DNA of 64,000 nucleotides, taken from contig CM055877.1 of NCBI GenBank assembly GCA_029582165.1, positions 6,377,855 to 6,441,854 of the forward strand, in the 5' to 3' direction. Positions within the stretch are counted from its first letter, which is position 1; each line of letters begins with the position of its first letter. Below, piece after piece: positions 24,256 through 36,463 of this stretch. Source of the stretch: Portulaca oleracea. Lineage: Eukaryota > Streptophyta > Magnoliopsida > Caryophyllales > Portulacaceae. The translations under genes and the position numbers were made by a program. The notes under the pieces are model-generated. The model saw nothing but the letters and a program-made list of their open reading frames with translations. It was not told the DNA's origin and did no database searches.

Positions 24256-24861
24256 TAGGGATGACAATAAAATCCGTACTCGCGCGCGGGTACTCGCCTC
24301 TACCCGTCCCGTAAAAAGCGGGTAAGGGTACAATTTTTTTTAAAAATATGGATATGGGTCGGGTACGGGTACGTGTATGTGTACATGGTAGTACTCGGTG
24401 AGTACCCGCCCCGTCCTGCAAATAAGAAGCCCAGAATTTAGCCAAGACCCACTCAGATTTTGGCCAGAAAGACTGTCTCTCTGCTCTAGTGCCCTTTCTA
24501 ATTTTTCCCCGTCACTCCTTCAGGGCTCTTTTCTTATGCTCTCTGCCCTGCTAAATGTTATTTTCTTATGAAAATATCATATCATTCTTATTTATGAAAA
24601 TATCATATCATAGCCCCGAAAACAGAGGTTAAATTACCCGAATACAACCCCGTTAATTTGTGCATATGGGTATAAAATGAGTGGTAAAATTTAATCTTTA
24701 TGTATACCCGCATAGTACCCGTATACCCGGTGGATACGGGTAAAGGTACAAATATTTAGTACCCGCTAAATATAGGTAAGAGTAAGGATAGTGATTTTGA
24801 AAACGGGTACGGGTAAGGATACGGCTCTACCCGCCCCAAAACCGCCACATCGCCATCCCTA
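24256..24861. mobile_element. hAT-type non-autonomous element (606 bp)
   Basis: TAGGGATGACAATAAAATCC at the left and GCCATCCCTA at the right, flanked by the exact 8-bp duplication CTTTGTAT (24248-24255, 24862-24869). The 8-bp duplication indicates the hAT superfamily. Subterminal GTACCCG/CGGGTAC repeats are abundant at both ends. No transposase. Confidence 0.85.
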
Positions 24862-25546
24862 CTTTGTATTGTATTTTCTTATTCAGGTAATATTTGTTGT
24901 TTTATATAATTATATTCATGATATATTGATTTTGAAGTGGGTTTCGTATTTTTTATTTAGGCTTCTAATTAGCCTTTGGGCTTCACAGAAATCGAGCTTT
25001 TTTTTTTTGAAAAAAAAAGCAACCTAATCCTAGGCTTAGGCTCACCAATCAATAACCTTTCTATAATTTAAAAGTTATGATTATTGAGATTTGAACCTTA
25101 ATTTTGAAAGAAAAAAGCAACAATCTTGTCATTTGAATCTATTCATTCTATATCTATGTACTTATACCTTCTTTGGTCGGCTTGATTTTTATACACAAGG
25201 CAAACTTTGAAAATTTGATCATTAATTTTTTAATATATATAATAAACCATCGTATAAAAGAATTATCTTTAAATTTATAACAAAAAATATTATCATAAAA
25301 TTATAATATTAATTTTTTGATAAAGAGTTATGTAATAAATATTTAATTAAATAAAAACATTAAAGACCGTAACAAAATTTAATGGGCCATAAATAAAATG
25401 AGAATAAGAGAGTACCTAATAACTCGCATTATTTAATTATTTATATGAGCTATTAACACTAATCAATAAAAGACATTTTCTAAAAAAAAGATGAGTAGAT
25501 AATTCAAAAAAGACACCAAGTTTAAAAGCAAACAACTAAGGAGTAA

Positions 25547-25788
25547 GGACTGGTTCTTTTATGCGGTTGGTCGGCTGTGATGTCACACCGCACCGCAATT
25601 TCCATATTCCACCACAATCCACTACAATTCACCACAATCTACTTTTTATTGTTTAATTTATCTTTTTATAAAAAGTTAACTTTTCATATTCTACCACAAC
25701 TCACCACAACTTTCCCCAACCGACCACAATCCATCATATTTCCTCCACACCACACCGCACCGCAGCCAGTCGTATAAAAGAATGGGCC
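25547..25788. mobile_element. Tourist-like MITE
   Basis: The left end is slightly altered (GGACTGGTTCTTTTATGCGG) and the right end is CGTATAAAAGAATGGGCC, flanked by TAA (25544-25546, 25789-25791). Confidence 0.85.
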
Positions 25789-25898
25789 TAAGGTCATTTG
25801 ACTATCTCAAAAGGTAAAAACATCGTTATTTGATCGAATGACAAGTGAAGTGTTGATGTTTTGCAGAGTGTTGTTCTCTCTCTAAATCATGATACTAA

Positions 25899-26136
25899 GG
25901 CCCTGTTCTTTTATGGTCAAGAATCAAACGCCATGCTTCACCGCACTGCCACAACCCACCACATTTTACCGCAGATCATTACTTTTCTCTCTTCTCACTT
26001 TTCTCCTCTACTTTTTACATCCTCTCTCCTCATCTACCCCACGTACCAATAACCCACCACAATTCCACCATACCCGCCACAATTCCACCAACTTCACCAC
26101 ACCATTCCGCAAAATACCGCATAAAAGAACAGGGCA
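25899..26136. mobile_element. Tourist-like MITE
   Basis: GGCCCTGTTCTTTTATGG at the left and CCGCATAAAAGAACAGGGC at the right. Flanks are TAA and TTA. Only 110 bp from the previous copy. Confidence 0.8.
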
Positions 26137-26211
26137 TTAGTTGAGTTACGTTATAAATTCTTATAGACATTAGCTTAGAGAAAGATAATGTGTTAACTTA
26201 ATTCGTCATAG

Positions 26212-26376
26212 TAACAATTTTTTCTTGATATTTGAAGTTTTGTTTTAATCTGACCTATTTTCGGGCCAAAAAAATTACCAATGCACTAATTTTTGTAACA
26301 ATGTTTTCTTGATATTTGAAGTTTTGTTTTAATCTGACTTATTTTCGGCCCAAAAAAATTACCAATGCACTAGATT
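26212..26376 (+). repeat. Two tandem copies of an 85-bp unit
   Basis: TTCTTGATATTTGAAGTTTT... to ...TTACCAATGCACTA occurs at 26212-26296 and again at 26297-26372, nearly identical. The second copy directly precedes a MITE. Confidence 0.8.
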
Positions 26377-26551
26377 CCTGTTCTTTGGATTGGATAAAAT
26401 AAAGTTTGGATGGATTGGATTGGATTGGATTTGATACGTTATGATACTTTTTTGGGGAATTGTGTTTTTAGAGAGTTTTTTTTTTTACAATTATGTAAGG
26501 TTTGGATTGGATTGGATTGGATTGGAAAAAGTTACCAATCCAAAGAACAGG
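26377..26551. mobile_element. MITE of the CCTGTTCTTTGGATT family
   Basis: CCTGTTCTTTGGATTGG at the left and its perfect inverse CCAATCCAAAGAACAGG at the right. The interior has GGATT repeats in tandem. Confidence 0.85.
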
Positions 26552-26559
26552 TATACATT

Positions 26560-27149
26560 TTCTCTATTCAAAGACACAAATTTAAGCTCTTGATTACTTG
26601 ATGCAAGCAACTTTAAACCTACTCAAACAAACATGTGCTGCTCATTTCTTGAGTGACACAAACTAACAAAGTCTTATACCAAACATTCAATTGACATTTT
26701 GTGAGAGTAAGAACAAGTTAAGCTCAACATTTGTCTTGAACTTTTACAGCCTAGTATATAGATAGTACTGTACCTTGACATTTTTTGGTTAACTAAGATG
26801 GTTTAGTGGCAATTGGCAAGTCTAATAAGATAACAAATGTGTGATCCATGAATATTGGCATTTGGTCTCTTCCCTCTTTGGTTGTTTGTGCTTTATTCCT
26901 TATACTTGTACACTGAGTTTCTGCACCACAAGAGGTGCTTCTTGGCTTTTGTATGAGACTTGGATGGATGGAATCTTGCCAATTTGTCAGGTGATATCTT
27001 CCATCTGTTTTTCTTGGCTGTGATTCTTTCTTTTTGTGATTTTTGTCCTATGCAGACGTTAGTAATAATAATAGCGACAACGACAATATGCACGTTAATA
27101 ATAATAACAATGACAACGACAATAGCAACTGCGTGCCAATAGTAAGAAG
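26560..27149. other. Spacer with trinucleotide-rich tract
   Basis: No supported gene. 27060-27135 is rich in AATAATAAT, GACAACGAC and ACAATAGC words; the same tract recurs at 27905-27945 (see the empty-site duplication). Confidence 0.4.
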
Positions 27150-27154
27150 CTTAA

Positions 27155-27697
27155 TGTTGGGTTTCACCCCTTGAGTAAAAATGTCCCACATCGAAAAAGT
27201 ATAGAGAAAGCATATGGTATATAAGTCAAGTGGGCTACTCCTATTAACATCAATTGGTTTTAAGATGGAACCTCACTTAACTTGTGTACCATGGGCATTG
27301 GTTGAAGTGAGCTCCCGCCTTAGATCTCTCCCCAATAAGTGGTATCAGAGCCGATGGTTCGTTCGGCTGGGCGCGTGCAAGGTGCGAGAAGATCACCGTG
27401 GACAGGAGCAGGGACTATAGCACGTGCGCGGCTGGGTCTCCTGAATGCCTAGAGTGGTGGCATGAGACTCGGATGGTAGGGTGCGGCTTTGTGGAGTAAG
27501 GTGCGGATGAGACTCTTGAGGCAGAGTGGTGGCATGAGACTCAAGTGGAGTAGGGTGCAGCTATGATGTGCTCCTGATGGTATATAAGTCAAGTGAGCTA
27601 CTCCTATTAACACCAATTGGTTTTAAGATGGAACCTCACTTAACTTGTAAATCATGGGCATTGGTTGAAGTGAGCTCCCCCCTGGATCTCCGCAACA
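27155..27697 (+). mobile_element. TRIM retrotransposon, 3' LTR truncated
   Basis: The 5' LTR is 27155-27337 (TGTTGGGTTTCACCCC...CCCCAATA), followed by a primer binding site TGGTATCAGAGC (27340-27351). The interior has GAGTGGTGGCATGAGACTC repeats. The 3' LTR lacks its first 60 or so bases and runs 27579-27697. The 5-bp duplication CTTAA flanks it (27150-27154, 27698-27702). No coding capacity. A tandem duplicate of the target without the element lies at 27905-28070. Confidence 0.9.
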
Positions 27698-27904
27698 CTT
27701 AATATTTACCGTTGAGTACAATTCATATTCTAATTGATTTAACTTCGTCTGTAGATTCTCTTGGAAAATCTTGTGTGGAAATGGCTTATGGGTTGATCTA
27801 ATGAGATCTAAATGCTTAAACAAAGTCCTTTTTTGAAGTTAAAGCTAAACAGAGCGACTCTTAAGCTTAAAAACCCATATTGTGTGATATCCCTGACTTT
27901 AATA

Positions 27905-28070
27905 AGGAATAATAATGACAACAAGAACAACGACAATAGCAACTAAGTGCTAGCTAATAGTAAGAAGTTTAATGTTTATCGTTAAGTACGATTCATATCC
28001 TAATTGATTTAACCCCATGTGCACTCTCCTAGAAAATCTTGTGTGGAAATGGTTAGGGTAGAAACAGATA
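27905..28070 (+). repeat. Duplicate of the TRIM target, without the insertion
   Basis: GACAATAGCAACTAAGTG...AGTAAGAAGTTTAATG...AAAATCTTGTGTGGAAATGG matches the joined flanks of the TRIM (27110-27154 plus 27698-27785). A local duplication older than the insertion. Confidence 0.8.
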
Positions 28071-28593
28071 CTTGGTATTCTCCCTAACTTTCAAAAGGAA
28101 ATTAGGTGGAAAGTAAAAAATAGTACAATATTAATTTTTAGCTTAACATTTGGTGTGCAATAATCTTTATGAGTTGTATGCTCCTTTATGTGCTCCTTAG
28201 CACTTCTTTCTTAATTGAATAAAAGGGTCTCTTTGGCTGCTACTCATATAAAAAAATTAAAAATTTTAGCTAAATTGATTAATATTACACACTGAACCTC
28301 TGTTAATACTAATATTTGTGTAGCGTTCTCTCAAAAAAAAAAATATTTGTGTAGCGGATGTCATTATGACATCTAGCATGATTGGAATTTATCTATTGTT
28401 TAATTTCTTTCTTAACTATGATTCTATTTAACTTATTAGGGTTATGTCTATTCCTCATAATTATTTGGAAGACTCCATGTATTATGGTTTTTCTAGTTAA
28501 GATATCTTTACTTGGATTGCCCATAATATCCCTCCCCCCTTCCACATCAGGATGGGAATCAAATTGAATTTGAAATCTAACCATCATGTCTTA

Positions 28594-28816
28594 GAGCATG
28601 TGCAATGCAAAATATAAAGTTACATTATCTTTCCTCTCTCTCCTCCATCTCATCTTTTTTCTTAATTTTTTTTCTCCATTTCAAAGCATTCCAAGCCATT
28701 CTGGAATGAGGCAGAGTTCGGGAAAAGAGAAAATTGCTAGGGAAAGTGTGAGAGGAGGAGATAGAAGATCCACATCATCAAAATTCTATGGCTGAAGTTC
28801 TGCACTGCTCTTGCTC
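28594..28816. mobile_element. Tourist-like MITE (GAGCA family)
   Basis: GAGCATGTGCAATGC at the left and GCACTGCTCTTGCTC at the right, flanked by TTA (28591-28593, 28817-28819). Same family as 13321-13626. Confidence 0.75.
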
Positions 28817-28819
28817 TTA

Positions 28820-28983
28820 GGCCTTGTTTTTTTATTGGTAACTCTTTTCAATTCGATCACATCCAAACCTTATATAATTCCTCAAAAAAATCATTTCTAA
28901 AAGCACAATTTCCCAAAAAAATATCATAACTTATCCAATCCAATCCATCCAAACCTCATTTTATCAAATCCAAATAACATGAC
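28820..28983. mobile_element. MITE of the CCTGTTCTTTGGATT family, abutting the previous one
   Basis: Starts GGCCTTGTTTTTTTATTGG and ends AAATCCAAATAACATG. It begins directly after the TTA that closes the preceding MITE. Confidence 0.65.
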
Positions 28984-29024
28984 TTTAAATGAAAGTTTTT
29001 TTTTTAATTTCGCAACTTTGTCAT

Positions 29025-29290
29025 TCGACTCTCCCTACTGAAGACTTGTTTAGGAGGGAACTCCACATTGATCCTTCTTGCCCCAATATAATTAAGATGT
29101 AGAACACCCTAACCATTTATTTGTATATTGCCTCAAAGTCAAGGAGGTTTGGGACCTGGTTTTTGTTTATAACTAGATCCCTGCTCTTATTCCGCCCAAC
29201 CTTAATACGTACCGATATATCAAAAACCACGCCATCTCCTCTACCTAGGTTGAGTTATTGTTAGCCTTCGAGGTGTTTTGAAATTCAGAA
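29025..29290 (+). pseudogene. LINE zinc-finger (zf-RVT) fragment
   Basis: Plus strand reads TEDLFRRELHIDPSCP, then after a shift EHPNHLFVYCLKVKEVWDLV. This is the HIS/CYS segment at the C-terminal side of plant L1-type LINE RT. Stops and a frameshift are present; flanking domains are missing. Confidence 0.65.
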
Positions 29291-29631
29291 ATAACAATAT
29301 AGTGCTTTTGCGACCCTCTAATAGTTAGCATAAACCCGTTACATTAAGCTTTGTCAAACATAATTTATAGATAAAGTATGAGCAAAAACTATTATAATTT
29401 TACATAAAAATCTTAAACTCAAAAATCAAGAAAAATCTTCACATGCATGGTGTGAGTATGAAATTTCTTGAAATCTTTGATACGCAAAAGAGACCTTTGT
29501 CATTACTCTCTGGCCATGTTTTTTCATGAAATCCGTTACATTAAGCTCTAAAGTATAAAGTAGTACCACCATAGTTGTGTCTAGTTAGGCTCAATCTGTG
29601 TGACTTTAGCCATATTTTTCATTATTTTCTA

Positions 29632-29636
<5 letters not shown>

Positions 29637-29678
<42 letters not shown>

Positions 29679-29839
29679 AGATAATATGAGAATAACATTT
29701 GGTGAGAAGGGATGAACATCAAGTAATCAAGTATCGCAGAGATGGTCATGGATAATTGGTGTCTCCCCTAATGTTCACCATGCAAACTTGATGTCTATAT
29801 TTTCTCACATTCTCACCAAAATGTCCTTCTCATATTATC

Positions 29840-29880
<41 letters not shown>
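29637..29880. mobile_element. Foldback element bordered on both sides by (TA)n (Micron-like)
   Basis: A (TA)n tract (29637-29676), then CAGATAATATGAGAA and ATTTGGTGAGAA, a short core, then the inverses TTCTCACCAAAAT and TTCTCATATTATCTA, then a second (TA)n tract (29848-29878). Microsatellite-flanked elements of this design were described in rice as Micron. Confidence 0.65.
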
Positions 29881-29884
<4 letters not shown>

Positions 29885-30037
29885 CTCCCTCCGTTTCATA
29901 TTAATTGTCCAAAATATCATATTTAACCTAATAATTTTTTTATAGTATATTTTATTAAAAAAGTACAATATTATATTCTTCTAATAGTATTTTTCATTAT
30001 GAATCCAATGGTAACATCTACGTATGTTATAATATTA

Positions 30038-30277
30038 TACTCTCTCTGTTCTTTTTTATCTGTCATTTACAGTTTTCAGTGTCAATCTTTAATCAATAAT
30101 TTCTAATACAAAATTTTTATATAAAATTATAATATTATACTTTTTCAATAGTAATTTTTTATTATGAATCTAATGACATCAATTTTGTGTGATGATCATT
30201 ATACGAATCAAGATATCAACGGTCAAAGTTTTTAAGACAATTCCCTAAGTGACAGATAAATAAATACGGAGGTAGTA
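30038..30277. mobile_element. Stowaway-like MITE
   Basis: TACTCTCTCTGTTC, then TTATCTGTCATTTACAG at the left; AAGTGACAGATAAATAAAT and ACGGAGGTAGTA at the right. A relative is in intron 1 of desaturase copy B (44480-44715). A solitary Stowaway end (TACTCCCTCCGTTTCATATT) at 29884 belongs to another, broken copy. Confidence 0.75.
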
Positions 30278-31160
30278 TATATATAATCTTTTTAATATCA
30301 ACTCAATATACGAAAGAAACTAATTAGGTGCATTAAATATATTTGTACGTACATAAGTAAATATTTACACCCGACCCAACTGGCTTGTATCCCAACTTGC
30401 TAGTTTTGCGAGTACAAATGAATTTAATTTTTATTATATTGATAGGGCCCGTTTTATTTATATACATGGGGCCCTTCGTACACTTGGTTGGTTAGATTCA
30501 TTCCTCCACATATTCATTTGCGGATATGGTGATGCATGTCTTATTAAAAAATATGATTGAGGGCATGTTAAATTTATGGATAAATTGAATTTATTTATTT
30601 TTATTTAAATTTATCAAAAATTATCGAAGTTAAAAATTAAAAAAATAATAATTTTGTTGTAATAGTGGAAATTTGACAAAAGTTATCAAAAATTAATTTT
30701 TACGCAACTACTTTTTACCTATGAATTTGACACACCCTAAAAGGGAGGGAAATGCAAAAAAATATGCAAAATAGGAATAATATATATGTATGCGCAAGAA
30801 GTGTTAAGTACCCTATCCGTCTTAAAATATTTATCCATTTTAATTTAACACGTATTTTTAAAAAATTATCAAACAATATCATTCATAACAAAGTATCAAT
30901 AATAACCCTTAGCTTTAAATTAAAAAATATTATTCATAGTTTTTTCTCTCATATTTAAATACTTTTGAAATATAAATTAAAAGCATTTTATTAATTTCAA
31001 TAAAATAAAAATTTCTATTTTAAAAAAAATAAACCTAATTTTCGGACATCAAAAAATGGAATTATGATAAATAATTTGTGACGGTAGGAGTAGGTAATAA
31101 CCAAGTTAGTTATTATTGTGGGAAGCTATGCTGAGTCATCGGCATAGGGTTTTCTATTAA

Positions 31161-31416
31161 GGCCCTGTTCTTTTCTGCGGTTGCAAGAATCATGCATGAT
31201 CCACTGCAGCCACACAACCCACCACAAAATACCATTCTACCACAATTCACCACGACCCACACAAATTACTTTTTCATAATTACCAATATAATATTTATAT
31301 TATATACAAAAACCCAAAACATACCAATAACCCGCCACAATCACACCACAACCCGCCACAATTTAACCACATCATACCGTGACATACCTCAGAATACCGT
31401 ATAAAAGAACAGGGCC
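31161..31416. mobile_element. Tourist-like MITE, well preserved
   Basis: GGCCCTGTTCTTTTCTGCGG at the left and CCGTATAAAAGAACAGGGCC at the right, flanked by TAA (31158-31160, 31417-31419). The best-preserved copy of the family here. Confidence 0.9.
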
Positions 31417-31419
31417 TAA

Positions 31420-34380
31420 GCATGTATAATAATGTTCCAAGGTTTTGAAATTTGAGTGGGGTGCATCCAGCATCCCTCTCATATCACTGGTTATTTTTCT
31501 TTTTTGGAACTTCATTCTAGTTGTTTTATAACAATAACAACTCATTCTTACTTTTTCACCCTAAAATATAGATTTACCTTTTTTATTCTATTTTTAAGGT
31601 ATTAAACAATACCATTTAGTTGCATTATAAAAAAAAAGAAAAAAAAAGAGGGAGAGATAGAAAGAGTTAAGAACATTGCAGCGTTCCCACACTTCATTCT
31701 TCTTTTCCCCATTCCTTGTACAAGAACTTCAAAATTCCACACAAGTTCCAAAGTAGAATTTTTATTAATGCATTTGCAGAGCTATTTTTCATAAAAAAAT
31801 TACTAATATTTACTTTAATATACAAAGTTTATTTTACACAATCTTCCCTTATCCACATAACGAACAATGCTCTTTCTATCTTTATTGATGTTATGTTCGA
31901 GCCGTGACCACCTAAATACATTTAAAGCCTTCTTTTGTATTTTTATTTTTGTTAAATAAAGTAACAAAATATTAATGTGCATGGCTAAGCAAAAACTTAG
32001 AATTTACGAAGTTAATTTATTTTTGAAACTGCTATTTAGTTTGAAATGGACTTTTTTTTTAAAATCAATTGAGGCAACTTAGCCAGATTTTATTCAACCA
32101 AAATATTTCAAAGTGACAACAGAGCACTACAAATTAAAATACTATCCCACCTTTGAAAACTGGGCACAACAAACATACTACATCACAAGAACCAAATAGC
32201 CAATGGATTTACAATACTATCTTTTGAACATGCATATTTCGTATGTGTTTATTAAAATTCTATTTAAATTAGAGAAATCTTTCATCCAATTTTGCGATCA
32301 TTGACCTTGAATTTTGGCTTTGTCATAAGTACTTATTAATCCCTATTTTACTAAAGAAAATCATGTAACAAAATAGTGGGGATGGTGGGTCAAGTTTATA
32401 ATTATTTATTACCCCAACTCGTAAAATTTGTTGGTGATTACTCCAATGCAATGGATAAGCCAGTTTACCCATCATCAAAAGATTAAGAACACATATATAT
32501 ATATATGCATAAACTTTTTTTTTCTCACTTGCATAGGTCATCTAGAATAAAAGTAGCAATTATCTAACAATTTATACCTCAATAAGTGGAATGGAACTAT
32601 TACGTAGGAAGTCTTCCCATAACGGTTTGAATACTGATGATCATAATTTCACGAGAGAAATTTTTGGTATTTTTGGAGGCTCTTCATGGGCCTACAGAAT
32701 GTAGTAAGGCATTGAGCCTAGATTGGCGTGGTATCGTCCCATTTACTCTTTGTTAGCCTATTGAATTTACGCCCTATAAAGAGAGTTCAGTGAATGGATG
32801 TATTTACTAAATAAGAATGACAGTTTTAACTTTTAATATTATTCCGTTTTTCACTACAACATCACTATTTACACTTTAAAAATACCATGCTAATCAATAT
32901 CAATTTAACATACAAAATTTATGAATGTGTAAGTGAGATTCCTTGCATTGCTCTCAAATCAATGCAAAAAATTGTGGGACAATTCCACATAGAAAATCAC
33001 ATGATTATTGCAAAGCCTAAGATAATTGTTGGTTTGGAAAACTAGGTTTGGGGTTGCTAGACTTTTATTTGTATTTATTAGATAGTAAGATAATTATTGT
33101 TGGAAACAAAGATGTGGTAACGGTTAGAAATTTAGAGATGGATTATGCTTTGAGGCGTAAATAAAATCACTTTCTTTAAGACAAGATTTGCCCCTTACGC
33201 AAATTCGTGTCTCCTGAAAATCATACGAAAAAATACAATAATGCCCCTATATGACTATGTAAATGTACCATGTTGCCCATAATATTGAGAAGGAAATGAC
33301 TTAATTGACTCTTTCATTGTTTTGTATGGAAAAGGTGTGTCAAAACTCCAAATAGAAAACACCAACAGTTGATTCCTCTCTCACTTCTCTTCTTCAACAA
33401 TCCCTTGTTAATGCCATATGAATTAATATTAAGGGTAAAAACGTCAATTCATATTTAATTGAAAGTCATACGAATTAATATCAAGGGTAAAAAAGTCAAT
33501 TCATATTTATTTTTTTAATGTTACACCGGAAAATCCAACAAAAATCAATTATAAAATATCTTTGGAGGGGTTTAAATTTATGAACACTTAATGTCAGATA
33601 AGGTGAAAATTATTTCACAAATGTCGGGTGTGCAAAAATTATTACCATAAATGTCAGGTAGGTTAAATGTAATTTACTCGCTAAGTAGGGGTACTTGCCC
33701 TGAGTTGGGTAATTTTTTTGTGCCAAGTATTTTTTTCGTTCTTATGTTAAATTCAATTGGATATAGTACCATAGATTACGTGAGATCAGTTTGACTCTGA
33801 CTATATAAATAATCAAGTTACGTGATGTGATTTTGATCATGTTGTATTCTTCTTCTTTCTCATAGTGAATTTGTGTTCGTTACTATAGTTCGTGCATGAG
33901 TTTTCTTGCGTATTGTGTTTCCCATATAAACCTGGTGTTTGTATTCTTTCTTTCATTGCTTCCTTTGATTTTGGTTTATTTCTATCATCTAGTGTTGGTT
34001 CCGCTTAATTTGTAGATTGTAGAAATACCATTGATTTTTCCTTCGACAAAATCAAAAAATATATATTTCCAAATAAACAATAAGAAAATAAACATCACAC
34101 AAAAAATATACAATCAGAAATCTATTGGCAATAAGAAAATAAACAGTTAGAAAATCATAACAATAAAAAACAGTTATAAACAACTAATAATTAGAAAATA
34201 AGCAATCTTAAAAAACCAATCATAAAATAAATATCCAAAAGAAATTAAACATGCACCCAATTTGAAAAAAAAAATGTAATGGGCCCTTACATTAGCCTAT
34301 ACAACATTAAATGTCCAATTTTAAGTTGAAAAGAAAGACAACTTACATATAACATGTGTAAATTTAGTCTAATAAATTTT
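31420..34380. other. Long spacer without supported genes
   Basis: AT-rich with no recognisable coding frame, LTR or MITE pair. One local direct repeat of about 55 bp (CATACGAATTAATATCAAGG type) occurs at about 33415-33455 and 33470-33512. Short open frames here look random. Confidence 0.4.
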
Positions 34381-34384
34381 ATTC

Positions 34385-34385
<1 letters not shown>

Positions 34386-34481
<96 letters not shown>
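34386..34481. repeat. (AT)n microsatellite, about 95 bp
   Basis: Uninterrupted AT dinucleotides, the longest simple repeat in the window. Confidence 0.95.
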
Positions 34482-34483
<2 letters not shown>

Positions 34484-35318
34484 ATGGCATCATGCAACAT
34501 TATTAAACTGATCTTACAGAATAGCCTAGACATTAGGCATGCAATAATTTACCAAACATGTCGACCTCTTTAGTTTTATGTTGTACTTAAACTTTGTTGG
34601 AGTTTATGTTCTGATTGACTTGGAACTTCTTTTGCTTGGACAAATATCGTTGCCTTTTCTATTGATAACAAATAAAGTTTTAAAAAATTTTAAAACGTTT
34701 TCTTTAGGTAGTATCTATTGTTTGTTGGACTTCGTAGTACTTGCAGTAGTGAAAAGTGACATGACATATATATGATATGGTAAATAGTGAAAAGTGACAT
34801 GACATACATATGATATGGTAAATTGGAAGTTGTAACTAAATTTCTAACTTGTTAATTGAATATTTAGTTCATTTAATTAAATATGTTAAATTCAGGTTAT
34901 TAAGGTGTTTCTTAGTCATCTCCTCATGTACATGTGCCTTCTTTGATTTTTTCTGTTGTGCTCTCTCGTTCATTCATACTAAATAGTACATTAGTGTTTT
35001 TGCACTTGGTGATTCTCTAATAAAGTTGTGCAACTAGAAGACGTGTGTCAAGTTAAATATGAACACAGATTTTGATCATTAAGTAACTTGAGAACAGACA
35101 TTAAGTTATATTTGAATTCTAGAACATATAAAGAACTTTAGTTAATTTTAGAGTATCATAAAGAATAACACCACCAATAAGTGTTATCCTTTTACGAGAA
35201 CCATAGGGTAGAATAAGTTGAATAGGTTTAGAAAAGGCATGAATATTGTGCAATAGTTGTAAATTGTAACACATATTGTCACGAGCTCCCGTATCTATAT
35301 CCGAAGAACAAAGACTTA

Positions 35319-35732
35319 GGGTGCGTTTGGTTGGTCAATAATCCCGGGGAAATGGTCAATTTTCCCGATGTTTGGATCCGGGTTGACTTCGGGAAAGTTT
35401 CATGATGGGCCCATTATTTTCTCCATTTTCCTAGGGAAAATTTCCCTTAGGGGGGGCTAAGGGAAATCTTTCCCATGGGAAATTTTCCTAGAGAGTGTTT
35501 GGTAGGAACCCCAGGGAAATTTTTCCCGGGGAAAATTTCCCATGGGAAGTTTCCCATGAGAAAAATTTCCCTTAGGCCCTCCTAAGGAAATATTTCTCTT
35601 GGAAAATGGAGAAAGTGGTGGACCCACCGTGAAATTTTTCCCGAAGGTCAAACCACGCCCAAACATGGGGAAAATAAGTCAACCTCAAGAAATTGACCAT
35701 TTCTCGGGGTTATTGACCAACCAAACGCACCC
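35319..35732. mobile_element. Tourist-type foldback MITE (414 bp) inside the copia remnant
   Basis: GGGTGCGTTTGGTTGGTCAA at the left and TTGACCAACCAAACGCACCC at the right are perfect inverses. They are flanked by TTA (35316-35318, 35733-35735). The arms pair over most of the length through runs of TTTCCC/GGGAAA. The Gly-rich frame on the minus strand here is a by-product. Confidence 0.9.
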
Positions 35733-36283
35733 TTAATGAATCGATAATACATGCAAAAGTTGACTTGACTGCACAAAGAGTATAAGTTGTCAGCATATTG
35801 AAGCCTTGTGCTTCTGCAGTTTCAAGACTTCTTGTGCCAAAGCTTGTAGGAGATTGTTATCAGATTGTGGCTTAGGAGTAATGTTATCAGGAAGAGTATG
35901 CTAAAGTGGAGTATCATATTCCTCAAAATATTGACATTTGCAACAACTTTGGAACCAATACCCCTCTTTTTGCTATCTTCAAACTTATCATACCTATCAG
36001 GAAAGTCCATAAGCTAAAAACATTCATCCCAGGTATGACTATGGCTTCTGGCAGTGATCACAGAATTTCGTCGGTTCGATATTCCTATTATATTTCCTAT
36101 TTCTCGAAGGATTTTTAATAAAAAAAAAAGAGGCTTGAACAAGCACATCATTGTCACTGGATTGACCATGTTTATTCATATGCGCAACGATCGCTTTGGA
36201 AACACTAGGAGAACTTGTAATCAACCTTTGTCTTTCCACTTGTTGTATCATATTGTAGGCTTTGTTAATGGAATGGAGAGAAT

Positions 36284-36463
36284 TGTTGGGATTCACCCAT
36301 GAGTAAAAATGTCCCACATCGGAAAAGAAAAAAGAAAGGACATGGTATATAAGTCAAGTGGGCTACTCCTCTTAACACCAATTGGTTTTAAAATTGAACC
36401 TTACTTAACTTGTGTACCATGGGTCTGGGTTGAAGTGAACTCCCCCTTGGGATCTCCCCAACA
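36284..36463 (+). mobile_element. Solo TRIM LTR in the copia gag remnant
   Basis: TGTTGGGATTCACCCATGAG to CTCCCCAACA, about 180 bp and closely similar to the LTRs at 27155, 40249 and 40835. No interior or partner LTR; no clean 5-bp duplication (AGAAT versus AGGAC). Confidence 0.85.

Noticed and set aside
35457..35666. Gly/Pro/Lys-rich small protein
   Set aside because: Lies wholly in the foldback MITE at 35319-35732 and reflects repeated GGGAAA words.
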